The position numbers and the translations under genes were made by a program. DNA of 64,000 bases from Pseudomonas oryzicola (lineage in GTDB: Bacteria; Pseudomonadota; Gammaproteobacteria; Pseudomonadales; Pseudomonadaceae), in contig NZ_JABWRZ020000001.1 of the NCBI RefSeq assembly GCF_014269185.2, positions 1,017,001 to 1,081,000 of the forward strand, read 5' to 3'. This document shows, piece by piece, positions 54,416 to 63,246 of this stretch (position 1 is the first letter of the stretch; every line of letters begins with the position of its first letter). The notes under the pieces were generated by a model. It was not told the origin of the DNA. It saw only the letters and a list, made by a program, of their open reading frames with translations, and did no database searches.

Positions 54416-54886
54416 GTGAACATCAAATGGGCAGAAAAGCTGCGCAAGGGCCTGCACGGCTCGGCCGACTCGCTGGGCAACCTGTGCGTCGAGGCATTCC
54501 ATTACCTGGCACTGTTCGGCATTGGCGCGATTACCGCCTATGCGGCGGTGATGACCTTCCTGGACATGCTCGGCAAGGGCGGGGTCAGCGTCGATGACAT
54601 CCTGCTGCTGTTCATCTACCTGGAGCTGGGTGCGATGGTCGGGATCTACTTCAAGACCAACCACATGCCGATCCGCTTCCTGCTGTACGTGGCCATCACT
54701 GCGCTGACTCGCCTGCTGATCGGCGATGTCTCGCACCACAAGGCGCCGGACGCGGGGCTGCTGTACCTGTGCGGTGGCATCCTGTTGCTGGCGTTCTCGA
54801 TCCTGGTGGTGCGCTATGCCTCGTACCGCTACCCCTCGACCAAGGCGCTGGATGCCAATGGCAAGGAAGTGGAGGAGGGCAAGTAG
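54416..54886 (+). CDS. PsiE-family membrane protein
   Basis: A 156-residue protein with four membrane helices: ALFGIGAITAYAAVMTFLDM, DDILLLFIYLELGAMVGIYF, MPIRFLLYVAITALTRLLIG and LLYLCGGILLLAFSILVVRY. The helix order and the YFKTNHMPIRFLLYVAITALTR-type core (split here) are typical of phosphate-starvation-inducible PsiE. GTG 54416 (GTG AAC ATC) fits; the upstream frame to 54374 is unlikely. Function is unknown. Confidence 0.85.
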   Translation: MNIKWAEKLRKGLHGSADSLGNLCVEAFHYLALFGIGAITAYAAVMTFLDMLGKGGVSVDDILLLFIYLELGAMVGIYFKTNHMPIRFLLYVAITALTRLLIGDVSHHKAPDAGLLYLCGGILLLAFSILVVRYASYRYPSTKALDANGKEVEEGK

Positions 54887-54889
54887 CCC

Positions 54890-55180
54890 TCAGTTGGCCA
54901 TGAAATGGCGCGGCTCGCGCTGAGCGTCGCGGGTCAGTGCGGCCAGCACCTGCAATGGGTTCTGATGGTGTTCGATGGCCAGGCCGAGGCGGATGCTGTC
55001 GATCACCCGTTGCAGGCGCACCGGGTCATTGCGCTGGGCCTGGGTGATGAGGCGCTTGGCGACCACGCCGGTGGCGTCGGACAGAGTCAGCATGATGCTG
55101 CCGTCGAGGTTGACGATGCTCAGGTTTACCCGGTATTCGGGGGCGAATGCAGCACTGATTCGTTCGAATGGGTTGTTCAT
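54890..55180 (-). CDS. DUF3509-type small protein
   Basis: A 96-residue protein: MNNPFERISAAFAPEYRVNL, DGSIMLTLSDATGVVAKRLI, NDPVRLQRVIDSIRLGLAIE. It resembles the Pseudomonas-restricted DUF3509 family; this is recognised from memory. No membrane segment or catalytic motif is seen. ATG 55180 is chosen. Confidence 0.78.
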   Translation of the reverse strand: MNNPFERISAAFAPEYRVNLSIVNLDGSIMLTLSDATGVVAKRLITQAQRNDPVRLQRVIDSIRLGLAIEHHQNPLQVLAALTRDAQREPRHFMAN

Positions 55181-55303
55181 GGTCTTGCTTCTGCAATGAA
55201 TGACTGCAGAGGTTGACCGGAGCAATTGCCAGTTGGTTCAGCGCCATTGATCGACATGAACGAAAACGCCCGGCACATGGCCGGGCGTTTCCTGGATTGC
55301 CGA

Positions 55304-55651
55304 TCAGGCGTCCGGGTCACTCAGTTCCAGGGCCCCGCGCTTGCTGCGCAGCTTGCCGTAGAAGTGTTCCAGCGCGTGGTTCAGCTTGGTGGCGGCACCA
55401 TCGACTGCCTGGTCCAGCGAAGTGGCAGTGTGGGTCACGGAAATCGGTTGATGGCCTTTGGGGCGAGCCTCCATCTGGCAGCGTTTGTCATGCGGTCCGG
55501 GCTTGGCGCCGTTCTCGTCGCGCAGGTGCACCTCGATGCGGGTGAGGTCGTCTTCGTAACGTTCCAGCGAGTTCTGCAGAGTGCTGCGGACCCACTGGTC
55601 GAGCCGGGCGTTGCCTTCGAAATGGTTGCTGCTGTTGACCTGGATTTGCAT
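55304..55651 (-). CDS. HPF/RaiA-like ribosome-associated protein
   Basis: A 115-residue protein of the sigma-54-modulation/ribosome-hibernation fold: MQIQVNSSNHFEGNARLDQW, LERYEDDLTRIEVHLRDENG, CQMEARPKGHQPISVTHTAT and LDQAVDGAATKLNHALEHFY. It is more divergent than classical Hpf and may be a stress paralogue. AAGGA precedes ATG 55651 by 8 nt. It follows no operon partner. Confidence 0.82.
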   Translation of the reverse strand: MQIQVNSSNHFEGNARLDQWVRSTLQNSLERYEDDLTRIEVHLRDENGAKPGPHDKRCQMEARPKGHQPISVTHTATSLDQAVDGAATKLNHALEHFYGKLRSKRGALELSDPDA

Positions 55652-55835
55652 GATTCAATCCTTATTCAGCTTGCTCGCATGGAGACGCGCCTAGGCCCTT
55701 GAGACCCTTGGAATTTCTGCGCCTCTTGACTCTAAGGTCAGGCAACGGCGAAACGAATTCAAGCCCTTTTTGAAAATAAATTTCTTGTTGCATGAATGGC
55801 GGCGGTCGGCGGCACATCGCCTGGTCTTTGCTTAT

Positions 55836-55854
55836 GAGAATTGAAATCATTAGT
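55836..55854. promoter_or_regulatory. Fur box upstream of the iron operon
   Basis: GAGAATTGAAATCATTAGT matches 13 of 19 positions of the consensus Fur site, including an unbroken AATCATTA stretch. It lies about 30 bp before the DUF3649 start and marks iron repression. Confidence 0.75.
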
Positions 55855-55885
55855 ATTGCATTCCCGCAAACGCCAGACATTCGCC

Positions 55886-56191
55886 ATGACGCGCAAAATC
55901 GCCGGTCTCTCGCTCAGCTATCGCCTGGCCGTGACTTCACGCAGCCTGGCCGCGTTGCTCGGCGGCTACCTGCTGGCGTCCATGGCCAGCGTGTGCATTG
56001 CGCTGCTGGCGCCGCTGCCCCAGGTCGATGCCACGCTTACCGGCCTGTTGCTGTCGTTCGTCTTCTACCTGCTGGCCTTCATCTGGTGCTTCGCCTGCCG
56101 TAGCGCCTGGCGCGCCTGGCTGGGCGTGCTGGCGCCAAGCATGCTGCTGGCTGTGACCAACCTGCTGGCATACCGGATGCAAACCTTATGA
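55886..56191 (+). CDS. DUF3649-family iron-uptake membrane protein
   Basis: A 101-residue protein with three membrane helices: LAALLGGYLLASMASVCIAL, LTGLLLSFVFYLLAFIWCFA and WLGVLAPSMLLAVTNLLAY. DUF3649 proteins are found beside PepSY-domain proteins and ferric siderophore receptors. It is the first gene of an operon and its stop overlaps the next start by 4 bp (ATGA). Start ATG 55886 is preferred over the TTG 55841 frame, which overlaps the Fur box. Confidence 0.88.
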   Translation: MTRKIAGLSLSYRLAVTSRSLAALLGGYLLASMASVCIALLAPLPQVDATLTGLLLSFVFYLLAFIWCFACRSAWRAWLGVLAPSMLLAVTNLLAYRMQTL

Positions 56192-57753
56192 AGGAAGGCT
56201 TCCGCCAGGCCATGGCCTGGCTGCACACCTGGACCGGGCTGGTCTTCGGCTGGCTGTTGTTCGCCATCTTCCTCACCGGCACGCTGTCGTACTTCAAGGA
56301 AGAGATCACCCACTGGTCACAGCCCGAAGTGCGTCGTCAGGCACTGGATCCGGCCCATGGCCTGGAAGTGGCCCAGCGTTACCTGCTGGATACCGCAGGT
56401 CATGCGGGAACCTGGTTCATCCGCCTGCCCAACGCACGCGAGGCTGGCTTGAAGGTGGGCTATCGCGACGCCAGTGGCTATGTCAGCCAGGTCCTCGATA
56501 CCCAGACCGGTCAGCCACTGCAGGCACGCGATAGCCGCGGTGGCGAATTCTTCTACCGCTTCCATTTCCAGCTGCAGATGCCGCACCCCTATGGCCGCTG
56601 GCTGTCGACGTTCTGCGCATTCATCATGTTGCTGGGGCTGGTGACCGGCATCATCACCCACAAGAAGTTCTTCAAGGAATTCTTCACCTTCCGCCCCGGC
56701 AAGGGCCAGCGCTCCTGGCTGGATGGGCACAACGCCATCGGCGTATTGGTGCTGCCGTTCCACCTGATGATCAGCTACAGCAGCCTGGTGCTGTTCATGT
56801 ACATGGTCATGCCGGCGGGCATCATGGCCAGCTACGGCAATGACACCGACAAGTACTTCAACGACCTGTTCGGCCGCAACGATGCGCCCGCGGCGGCCCA
56901 TGTGGCCGCACCGCTGGTGCCGTTGGCAAGCCTGTACGCCAGGGTACAGGCGCTGCAACCAGGCGCGCATATTGGCGATATCCAGGTGCAGAACCCCGGC
57001 GACCGCAATGCCCGCGTAACCTTCACACAATCGTCAGCCGACCACGTCGCCTACCGGCGCAGCGCCAACTGGACATTCGATGGCACCACGGGTGCGCTGC
57101 TGAGCCAGGGCAAGCCGGAGAGTGGGGTGATGATGACCGCATTCAGCCTTGCCGGCCTGCACATGGGCAATTTCGCCGGGCCTTGGCTGCGCTGGCTGTA
57201 TTTCCTGTTTGGCATGGCGGGTACTGCGGTGATCGGCACCGGGCTGGTGATGTGGCTGGGCAAGCGCCAGCTCAAGCATGCCGGTGGCGAACGCCTGCCG
57301 GGCGAGCTGCGCCTGGTCGAGGTACTCAACATCGCCAGCATGGGCGGCCTGCTGCTGGCCGTTGCCGGTTTCTTCTGGGCCAACCGCCTGATCCCCTTGG
57401 GGATCGAAGGCCGGGGCGACTTGGAGGTCGACGCTTTCTTCATCACCTGGGGCCTGGCGCTGGTGCACGCCATGCTGCGCAGTGGGCGCCGGGCCTGGGC
57501 CGAGCAACTGGCCCTGGGCGCGCTGGCTTTCGTCCTGCTGCCGCTGCTCAATGGCCTTGCCACCGGCCAGGGCCTGAACCATTCGCTGCCGGCAGGGGAC
57601 TGGGCCATGGCCGGCGTCGACCTGACGGCGCTGGCTACCGGCCTGTTCCTCGCCTGGCTTGCCGGCAAGCTGCTGCGCAGGCCCAAGGCGGCTGCCAAGC
57701 GCACCCCGCGAGCGGCAAGAACGCCACCTGCGCAAACGGCGGAGGCAAGCTGA
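56188..57753 (+). CDS. PepSY-associated membrane protein (putative siderophore-iron reductase)
   Basis: A 521-residue inner-membrane protein: a first helix after MKEGFRQAMAWLHTWTGLVF, a periplasmic PepSY-type domain, helices at about 140-160 and 190-215, a second periplasmic domain, and further helices from about 340. HTWTGL and the GMAGTAVIGTGLVMWLGKR segment are typical of PepSY_TM proteins, several of which reduce ferric siderophores in the periplasm with heme. It lies between DUF3649 and DUF3325 genes, a recurrent iron-uptake trio. Confidence 0.88.
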   Translation: MKEGFRQAMAWLHTWTGLVFGWLLFAIFLTGTLSYFKEEITHWSQPEVRRQALDPAHGLEVAQRYLLDTAGHAGTWFIRLPNAREAGLKVGYRDASGYVSQVLDTQTGQPLQARDSRGGEFFYRFHFQLQMPHPYGRWLSTFCAFIMLLGLVTGIITHKKFFKEFFTFRPGKGQRSWLDGHNAIGVLVLPFHLMISYSSLVLFMYMVMPAGIMASYGNDTDKYFNDLFGRNDAPAAAHVAAPLVPLASLYARVQALQPGAHIGDIQVQNPGDRNARVTFTQSSADHVAYRRSANWTFDGTTGALLSQGKPESGVMMTAFSLAGLHMGNFAGPWLRWLYFLFGMAGTAVIGTGLVMWLGKRQLKHAGGERLPGELRLVEVLNIASMGGLLLAVAGFFWANRLIPLGIEGRGDLEVDAFFITWGLALVHAMLRSGRRAWAEQLALGALAFVLLPLLNGLATGQGLNHSLPAGDWAMAGVDLTALATGLFLAWLAGKLLRRPKAAAKRTPRAARTPPAQTAEAS

Positions 57754-58079
57754 TGGCGGGCATCGCACTGATCACATTCGCAGGCTTGGTGGCCCTGTGC
57801 CTGGCCATGCAAAAGCACTTTGCCGAGCTGCTCGGGCGCAAGCCGCGCCCAGGCCAGCTGCCCCTGTTGCGCGGCGCCGGCTGGTTGCTGCTGCTGGCTT
57901 CACTGGCATTCAGCGTGCGCCTGCGGGGCTGGGCCCATGGCCTGGTGGAGTGGGGCGCGGTACTGATGGCCGTGGCGACCGTGTGGGTCTTCGGCTTGCC
58001 CTACCAGCCCCGCCTGCTGCTGTGCCTGGCCGCCGCCAGCGTGGTGCTGGGGCCGTTGCTTGTGGTATGCGCCGGGTGA
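57753..58079 (+). CDS. DUF3325-family membrane protein
   Basis: A 108-residue protein with three helices: MAGIALITFAGLVALCLAMQ, LLRGAGWLLLLASLAFSVRL and VEWGAVLMAVATVWVFGL. It starts within the stop codon of the PepSY gene (TGATG) and is followed by the sigma factor gene after 4 bp. DUF3325 proteins occur with DUF3649 and PepSY proteins in iron operons. Confidence 0.87.
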   Translation: MAGIALITFAGLVALCLAMQKHFAELLGRKPRPGQLPLLRGAGWLLLLASLAFSVRLRGWAHGLVEWGAVLMAVATVWVFGLPYQPRLLLCLAAASVVLGPLLVVCAG

Positions 58080-58083
58080 GCCG

Positions 58084-58650
58084 ATGAGCGAACAGGGCAG
58101 CATGCTCGAGCCGGACGCCGACAACAGCGCTGGACGTGCGCGTTTCGTCGAGGTTTTCCAGGCCCAGCGCGCGCGCATGGAAGCACTGGTCAGTCGCCGG
58201 GTCGGTTGCCGGGCCACGGCATCGGACCTGGTCCAGGAGTTGTTCCTGCGTTTCTGGCGCCGCCCCGAGGTCGAGGTCGAGGCGCTGGATACCTACTTGT
58301 TGCGTTGCGCCGGCAACCTGGCCATCGACCACTTGCGCAGTGAAGGCAGCCGCGTACGAGTGGTCGAAGCCGCGTTGTCGGTGGATGAAGCCCAGGCGCC
58401 GGAGCAGGCCGTGGAGATCGATCACGATCTGCAGCGCATCGAAGCTGCCCTGCGCGCCTTGCCCGAACGCACCCGGCAGATCTTCCTGCTCAATCGCATC
58501 CATGGCTGCAGGTACGGCGAGATCGCCAAGGCCATGCAACTGTCCCAGAGTGCTGTGGAAAAGCATATGATGCGCGCCCTCGAGGCGTGCAAGGCGAGTG
58601 TTGCCGAGCCCGCGTCCATCCCACGCCGGCCAGGGAGTGCCCGCCGATGA
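58084..58650 (+). CDS. ECF sigma factor (FecI/iron-starvation type)
   Basis: A 188-residue sigma-70 ECF protein: region 2 has SDLVQELFLRFWRRPEVEVE and LRCAGNLAIDHLRSEG, and region 4 has LPERTRQIFLLNRIHGCRYG and EIAKAMQLSQSAVEKHMMRA. It directs polymerase to the downstream receptor promoter after surface signalling. It shares an ATGA overlap with fecR. ATG 58084 is chosen. Confidence 0.93.
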   Translation: MSEQGSMLEPDADNSAGRARFVEVFQAQRARMEALVSRRVGCRATASDLVQELFLRFWRRPEVEVEALDTYLLRCAGNLAIDHLRSEGSRVRVVEAALSVDEAQAPEQAVEIDHDLQRIEAALRALPERTRQIFLLNRIHGCRYGEIAKAMQLSQSAVEKHMMRALEACKASVAEPASIPRRPGSARR

Positions 58651-59630
58651 GCCGTCTACCGCAGATTACCGAGGCGCAGTCCCAGGCTGCACTGCAATGG
58701 CTCAGCCGCATCAACGAGCAGCCCGCGCAAGCCGAGGGCGCCGCGTTCAAGCGCTGGCTGTTGAGCGACCCCGCGCACCGTGCAGCCTATGCCGAGGCGC
58801 AGGCGCTGTGGCAGGCCAGCGGCAGCGCTGCAGCGCGCCTGGCTGGCGAAGAACAGCAAGGCTTGCAACGCTATCTGGCTGCCATGGCCCAGCCAGCGGC
58901 CCGGTCGCCGTGGCGGCAGCGGTTCGCGGCACTGGCGCTGGCGGCCTGCCTGGTACTGGCCGTGGGCATCGCCGGGGGTTGGCAACCCGGCCTGTGGTTG
59001 CAGGACCTGCAGGCCGACTACAGCAGCGCCGAGCAGGTGCGCCAGGTGATTCTGGCCGACCAGTCGCAGGTGACGCTGGATGCGCGGAGCGCGATTGCTG
59101 TCGAGTTCGTCCGCGGCGAGCGCCGTGTGCGGTTACTGCATGGCGCGGCGTTCTTCCAGGTCACGCATACCGGCGAACCGTTCCTGGTCGAAGCAGCAGG
59201 TGGCGAGGTGCGGGTACTCGGCACGCAGTTCGAAGTACGTGAGCAGGGCGAAGGCGCCCAGGTCACGGTGCGTAGCGGGCGGGTGGCAGTAAGCCCGGCA
59301 CCAGGCGCTGCAAGCCGCGAACTGACGGCCAACCAGCAGGTGGCCTATGTTGCAGGCCGGCTGGGCGACCTTGGGACGGTGGACAGCGACAACCGCCTGG
59401 CCTGGCGCCAGGGTTGGCTGAACTACTACCAGGTCCCGCTGGCGCAGGTACTTGAAGACCTGGAGCGCTATTACCCGGGGCGCATCCTGTTGCTCGACGA
59501 GCAACTGGGGCAGCGCAAGGTCAGTGGCAGTTTCCCTGTGGCAGAGCCGTTGCTGGCGCTGGATTCGCTGGGCAAGGTGATGGGCTTTTCGCAGCAGACC
59601 GTACTGGGGCGGTTGACGGTCATCCGATAG
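58647..59630 (+). CDS. FecR-family anti-sigma/sigma regulator
   Basis: A 327-residue membrane regulator. It has an N-terminal DUF4880 cytoplasmic part (AALQWLSRINEQPAQAEGAA, DPAHRAAYAEAQALW), one membrane span near 97-120 (ALALAACLVLAVGIAGGW), then a periplasmic FecR domain (VTLDARSAIAVEFVRGERRV, EVRVLGTQFEVREQG) and a C-terminal STN-like end. It binds the transducer's signalling domain and controls the preceding ECF sigma factor. Confidence 0.93.
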   Translation: MSRLPQITEAQSQAALQWLSRINEQPAQAEGAAFKRWLLSDPAHRAAYAEAQALWQASGSAAARLAGEEQQGLQRYLAAMAQPAARSPWRQRFAALALAACLVLAVGIAGGWQPGLWLQDLQADYSSAEQVRQVILADQSQVTLDARSAIAVEFVRGERRVRLLHGAAFFQVTHTGEPFLVEAAGGEVRVLGTQFEVREQGEGAQVTVRSGRVAVSPAPGAASRELTANQQVAYVAGRLGDLGTVDSDNRLAWRQGWLNYYQVPLAQVLEDLERYYPGRILLLDEQLGQRKVSGSFPVAEPLLALDSLGKVMGFSQQTVLGRLTVIR

Positions 59631-59749
59631 TCGCCGGCACAGGTAAAAATATTTTCAGATAGCGGGTGAGGTAACAGGACGTGGCATCCGTGTAATGAGT
59701 GGAAGTGCGATTCATTCGCAGTCATAACCCCTCTCACAGGTCAGCGTTC

Positions 59750-62140
59750 ATGAAGTTCACCTCGCGTTGCGTCCCTCTCTTGCTCGGCCTGTCCGCGCTG
59801 CCGGCACTCGTTTTCGCTCCGCTGGCCGGCGCTGTCGAACAACAGCAGGCGTACGCCTTCGCCCAGCCGGCGCAACCGCTGGCACAGGCGCTCGACGCTT
59901 TCAGTCGCGCCACTGGCCAGAGCGTGGTCTACACCCTGGAGTTACCAGGCGTGCAGGCCCCGGGGCTGAATGGCCGGTTCAGCGCCGAGCAGGCCCTGCA
60001 GCAACTGCTGGGCAGCAGCGGTTTGGCCTGGCGTCGCGTTGATGCACGCACCTTCACCCTGGAAGCGCTGGACACTTCCGGCGCCCTCAACCTGCAGGCC
60101 ACCACGATAAGCTCGGAACTGGACGACTACAGCTACCAGCCCCCGGCCAGCGCCTCGATCATGCGCGGCCAGGGCCCGAACCAGGACATTCCCCAGGCGA
60201 TCAACGTGGTGCCGGCCCAGGTCATCCGCGACCAGGCCCCACGCAACCTCGACGACGCCCTGGCCAACGTCAGCGGCATCACCCAGGGCAACAACTTTGG
60301 CGGCACCGCCGACACGGTGATGAAGCGTGGTTTCGGTGATAACCGTGATGGTTCGATCATGCGCGACGGCATGCCGGTGGTACAGGGCCGCAACCTCAAT
60401 GCCAGCACCGAGCGAGTCGAAGTGCTCAAGGGCCCGGCGTCGCTGCTGTACGGCATCCAGGACCCGGGCGGGGTGATCAATGTGGTCAGCAAGCGGCCGC
60501 AGCTGCAGCAGTACAATGCCCTGAACGTGCGCGGCTCGACCTACGGCAGTGGCAAGAATGGCAGCGGCGGCGGCTTTGACAGCACCGGCGCGCTGGGCGA
60601 CAGCAATTTCGCCTACCGCCTGATCGTCGACCACGAAGACGAGGACTACTGGCGCAACTACGGTGTGCACCGCGAATCGCTGGTAGCGCCATCGCTGGCC
60701 TGGCTGGGTGAGGACACCCAGGTGGTACTGGCCTATGAGCACCGCGAGTTTCTGTCACCGTTCGATCGGGGCACGGCATTCGGCAACAACGGCCACCCGC
60801 TGGACATTCCGGCCACGCGGCGCCTGGACGAGCCGTTCAACGACATGGAAGGGCGTTCCGACCTGTACCGCCTGGAGCTCGACCACCAGCTGGCCGATGA
60901 CTGGAAGCTGCACTTCGGCTACAGCTTCAACCGCGAAACCTACGATGCCAGCCAGGTGCGGGTGACCAAAGTCAGTGAATCAAGCGGCACGCTGTCGCGC
61001 AGCATCGACGGCACGCACGACGCCATGAGCCGTGACCAGTTCGCCACGCTGAGCCTGGCCGGCAACGTGCAACTGGCCGGCATGCAGAACGACCTGCTGT
61101 TCGGCGTCGACCATGAGGACCGCAAGATCTTCCGCGGTGACCTGATCCGGCAGAAAGCCCAATCGACCTTCAGCTATGTCAACCCGGTCTATGGACAGGA
61201 AGTGGAAGGCACCACGGTCGGTGCCAAGGAAAGCGACCAGACCGACAAGCTGCGCACCGATGCGCTGTTCGCCCAGGACGCGCTGCACCTGGATGAGCAC
61301 TGGATCCTGGTAGCCGGTGCGCGCTTCCAGCAATACGACCAGTACGCCGGCCGCGGGCGCCCGTTCCAGGCCAATACCGACAGCAACGGCCAGACCTGGG
61401 TGCCGCATGCGGGCGTGGTGTACAAGCTCGATGAGCAGCTGTCGTTCTATGCCAGCTACAGCGAATCGTTCAAGCCCAACTCGACCATCGCGCCGCTGGT
61501 CGGCAATGTGGTGCTGGACGGCTCGGTGGCGCCGGAGGAGGGCAAGTCGTGGGAGCTGGGGGCCAAGCTCGACATGCCGGGGCGCCTCACCGGTACCCTG
61601 GCGCTGTTCGACATCACCAAGCGCAATGTGCTGGTTTCCACCCTCGACACGCGCACGGGCGATACGGTGTACAGCAATGCCGGGGAAGTCGGTTCGCGGG
61701 GTGTCGAACTGGACCTGACCGGCCAACTGAGCGAGCGCTGGAGCCTGATCGGCAGCTACGCGTTCACCGATGCTGAAGTGACCAAGGACCCGGAACTCAA
61801 GGGCAACCGCCTGCAGAACGTGGCCCGGCACAGTGGTTCGCTGTCGGCGGTGTACGACTACGGCAGCCTGTTCGGCGGCGACCGCTTGCGCTTGGGGGGC
61901 GGGGCGCGGTACGTGGGCGAGCGGGCGGGTGATTCGACCAACACCTTCGACCTGCCTTCCTATACCGTGGCCGATGCCTTTGCCAGCTACGAAACCCGGC
62001 TTGACGAGCACAAGGTGCTGTTGCAGTTGAACGTCAAGAACCTGTTTGACAAGGTCTATTACAGCTCGGCGGTGAACCAGTATTTTGTGGCTATCGGCGA
62101 TGCGCGGCAGGTGAGCTTGTCCAGCACCTTCGAGTTCTAG
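59750..62140 (+). CDS. TonB-dependent ferric siderophore receptor with signalling (STN) domain
   Basis: A 796-residue outer-membrane transducer. It has a signal peptide (about 1-31, ending PLAGA), an STN/secretin-like N-domain at about 40-115 (YAFAQPAQPLAQALDAFSRA), then plug (QVIRDQAPRNLDDALANVSG, then GPASLLYGIQDPGGVINVVS) and a 22-strand barrel ending STFEF. The N-domain signals to FecR and the sigma factor encoded upstream. Ligand unknown; the plug is of the siderophore type. ATG 59750 is chosen, 119 bp after fecR. Confidence 0.94.
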   Translation: MKFTSRCVPLLLGLSALPALVFAPLAGAVEQQQAYAFAQPAQPLAQALDAFSRATGQSVVYTLELPGVQAPGLNGRFSAEQALQQLLGSSGLAWRRVDARTFTLEALDTSGALNLQATTISSELDDYSYQPPASASIMRGQGPNQDIPQAINVVPAQVIRDQAPRNLDDALANVSGITQGNNFGGTADTVMKRGFGDNRDGSIMRDGMPVVQGRNLNASTERVEVLKGPASLLYGIQDPGGVINVVSKRPQLQQYNALNVRGSTYGSGKNGSGGGFDSTGALGDSNFAYRLIVDHEDEDYWRNYGVHRESLVAPSLAWLGEDTQVVLAYEHREFLSPFDRGTAFGNNGHPLDIPATRRLDEPFNDMEGRSDLYRLELDHQLADDWKLHFGYSFNRETYDASQVRVTKVSESSGTLSRSIDGTHDAMSRDQFATLSLAGNVQLAGMQNDLLFGVDHEDRKIFRGDLIRQKAQSTFSYVNPVYGQEVEGTTVGAKESDQTDKLRTDALFAQDALHLDEHWILVAGARFQQYDQYAGRGRPFQANTDSNGQTWVPHAGVVYKLDEQLSFYASYSESFKPNSTIAPLVGNVVLDGSVAPEEGKSWELGAKLDMPGRLTGTLALFDITKRNVLVSTLDTRTGDTVYSNAGEVGSRGVELDLTGQLSERWSLIGSYAFTDAEVTKDPELKGNRLQNVARHSGSLSAVYDYGSLFGGDRLRLGGGARYVGERAGDSTNTFDLPSYTVADAFASYETRLDEHKVLLQLNVKNLFDKVYYSSAVNQYFVAIGDARQVSLSSTFEF

Positions 62141-62145
62141 ACCAG

Positions 62146-62184
62146 CCTGTGCCGGCCTCTTCGCGGCTTCAGTCGCGAATGGCC
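62146..62184. repeat. Partial REP at the AraC gene end
   Basis: CTGTGCCGGCCTCTTCGCGG followed by CTTCAGTCGCGAA includes TTCGCG-N8-CGCGAA. Its right half lies inside the last codons of the AraC gene (stop at 62169-62171). Confidence 0.55.
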
Positions 62185-63044
62185 GAACGGTATTCGCCCG
62201 GTGTCGCACCGATCGCCTGGCGGAAGCGGTTGCTGAAATGGCTGGCACTGGCAAACCCGCATAGCAAGGCAATTTCCCCCAGCGGCATCACCCCCAGGCG
62301 CAGCAACTGGCAGGCCCGGTGCAGGCGCCGGGCCAGCAGGTACTGGTGCGGCGGTAGCCCGAAGCTGGCGCGGAACATGCGCGCGAAATGGTATTCGGAC
62401 AGGTTGCAGCGCAAGGCCAGTTCACCCAGGGTGATGGGTTGGTCAAGGTGTGCTTCGATGTATTCGACCATTTGCCGGCGCAGGTTCGGTGCCAGCCCGC
62501 CTTTCAGACGCAGGCCCTGGCGCAGGCCGACCTGGTTGAGCAATGCATGGTCGACGATTTCGTGCGCCAGGCTGCTGGCCAGCAAGCGCTCGCCGGGTTC
62601 GTGCCAGTCCAGGGTGATCAGTTGGCGAAAGCGCGCGGCCTGCTGCGGGTCGTCGAGAAAGGTCGCTTCCTGCAGTTGCAGTTCACGCGGTTCGCGGTCG
62701 AGCAGGCGCACGCAGCCCAGGGCGAACTGCGCCTCGCTGATGTACAGGTGCGCCAGGCGGATCGCGCCATTGATCACCCAGTTCGATTCCTGCCCGGCCG
62801 GCATCACGCACAGCTTGTTTGGCGCACCCTTGTCGGCCGGGCGCTGGCGGCGGAAGGTGCCGGTGCCGTCGGCGATGTAGCACGACAGGGTGTGGTGGCT
62901 GGGTGCCTGGTAGTCGCGGGCATCGTCGCGGTTGTTCCACAACGCCGCCGCCAGCCCGTCACCCAGCTGTGCGCTCAGCTCCAGCCGGGCGTGGGGCGAG
63001 GCATGCATGGCATTGAACACTTGCAGTTGGCTGAATGGCGTCAT
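62169..63044 (-). CDS. AraC-family transcriptional regulator
   Basis: A 291-residue regulator. The C-terminal pair of HTH motifs starts near residue 190 (VEYIEAHLDQPITLGELALR, LSEYHFARMFRASFGLPPHQ and EIALLCGFASASHFSNRFRQ) and closes with ATPGEYRSA. The N-terminal domain (residues about 1-170) is a cupin-like sensor. It is divergent from a DMT transporter at 63247 (202 bp apart), the likely target. The inducer is unknown. Confidence 0.88.
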   Translation of the reverse strand: MTPFSQLQVFNAMHASPHARLELSAQLGDGLAAALWNNRDDARDYQAPSHHTLSCYIADGTGTFRRQRPADKGAPNKLCVMPAGQESNWVINGAIRLAHLYISEAQFALGCVRLLDREPRELQLQEATFLDDPQQAARFRQLITLDWHEPGERLLASSLAHEIVDHALLNQVGLRQGLRLKGGLAPNLRRQMVEYIEAHLDQPITLGELALRCNLSEYHFARMFRASFGLPPHQYLLARRLHRACQLLRLGVMPLGEIALLCGFASASHFSNRFRQAIGATPGEYRSAIRD

Positions 63045-63185
63045 GGGCGGTTCCTCTTGCCTGCCATCCTACTGCGCCTTGCGCAGGCTTACAGCTACCC
63101 ACGGGACAAATGCGCAAGTTTGTGCAAGCGCGCGGTTGTCCGGGCGGAGAACACTGGGATGCCTCGGCGAGGGCTGTGCCCTTGA

Positions 63186-63205
63186 TTCGCGGCTAAAGCC
63201 GCGAA
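63186..63205. repeat. REP-core hairpin
   Basis: TTCGCGGC-TAAA-GCCGCGAA, an 8-bp perfect stem with the same core as the other REP elements, in the divergent AraC/DMT promoter region. Confidence 0.6.
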
Positions 63206-63246
63206 GCGCCGGGCACCGATCTTGAAAGGCCCAAGGAACCGCCACC

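Noticed and set aside
59706..59720. TGCGA-TTCAT-TCGCA palindrome before the TonB receptor as an operator
   Set aside because: Short arms and a position close to the start codon; expected control is by the ECF sigma factor, so the repeat may be chance.
60980..62272. 430-codon minus-strand frame opposite the TonB receptor
   Set aside because: Antisense shadow; it also overlaps the real AraC gene end.
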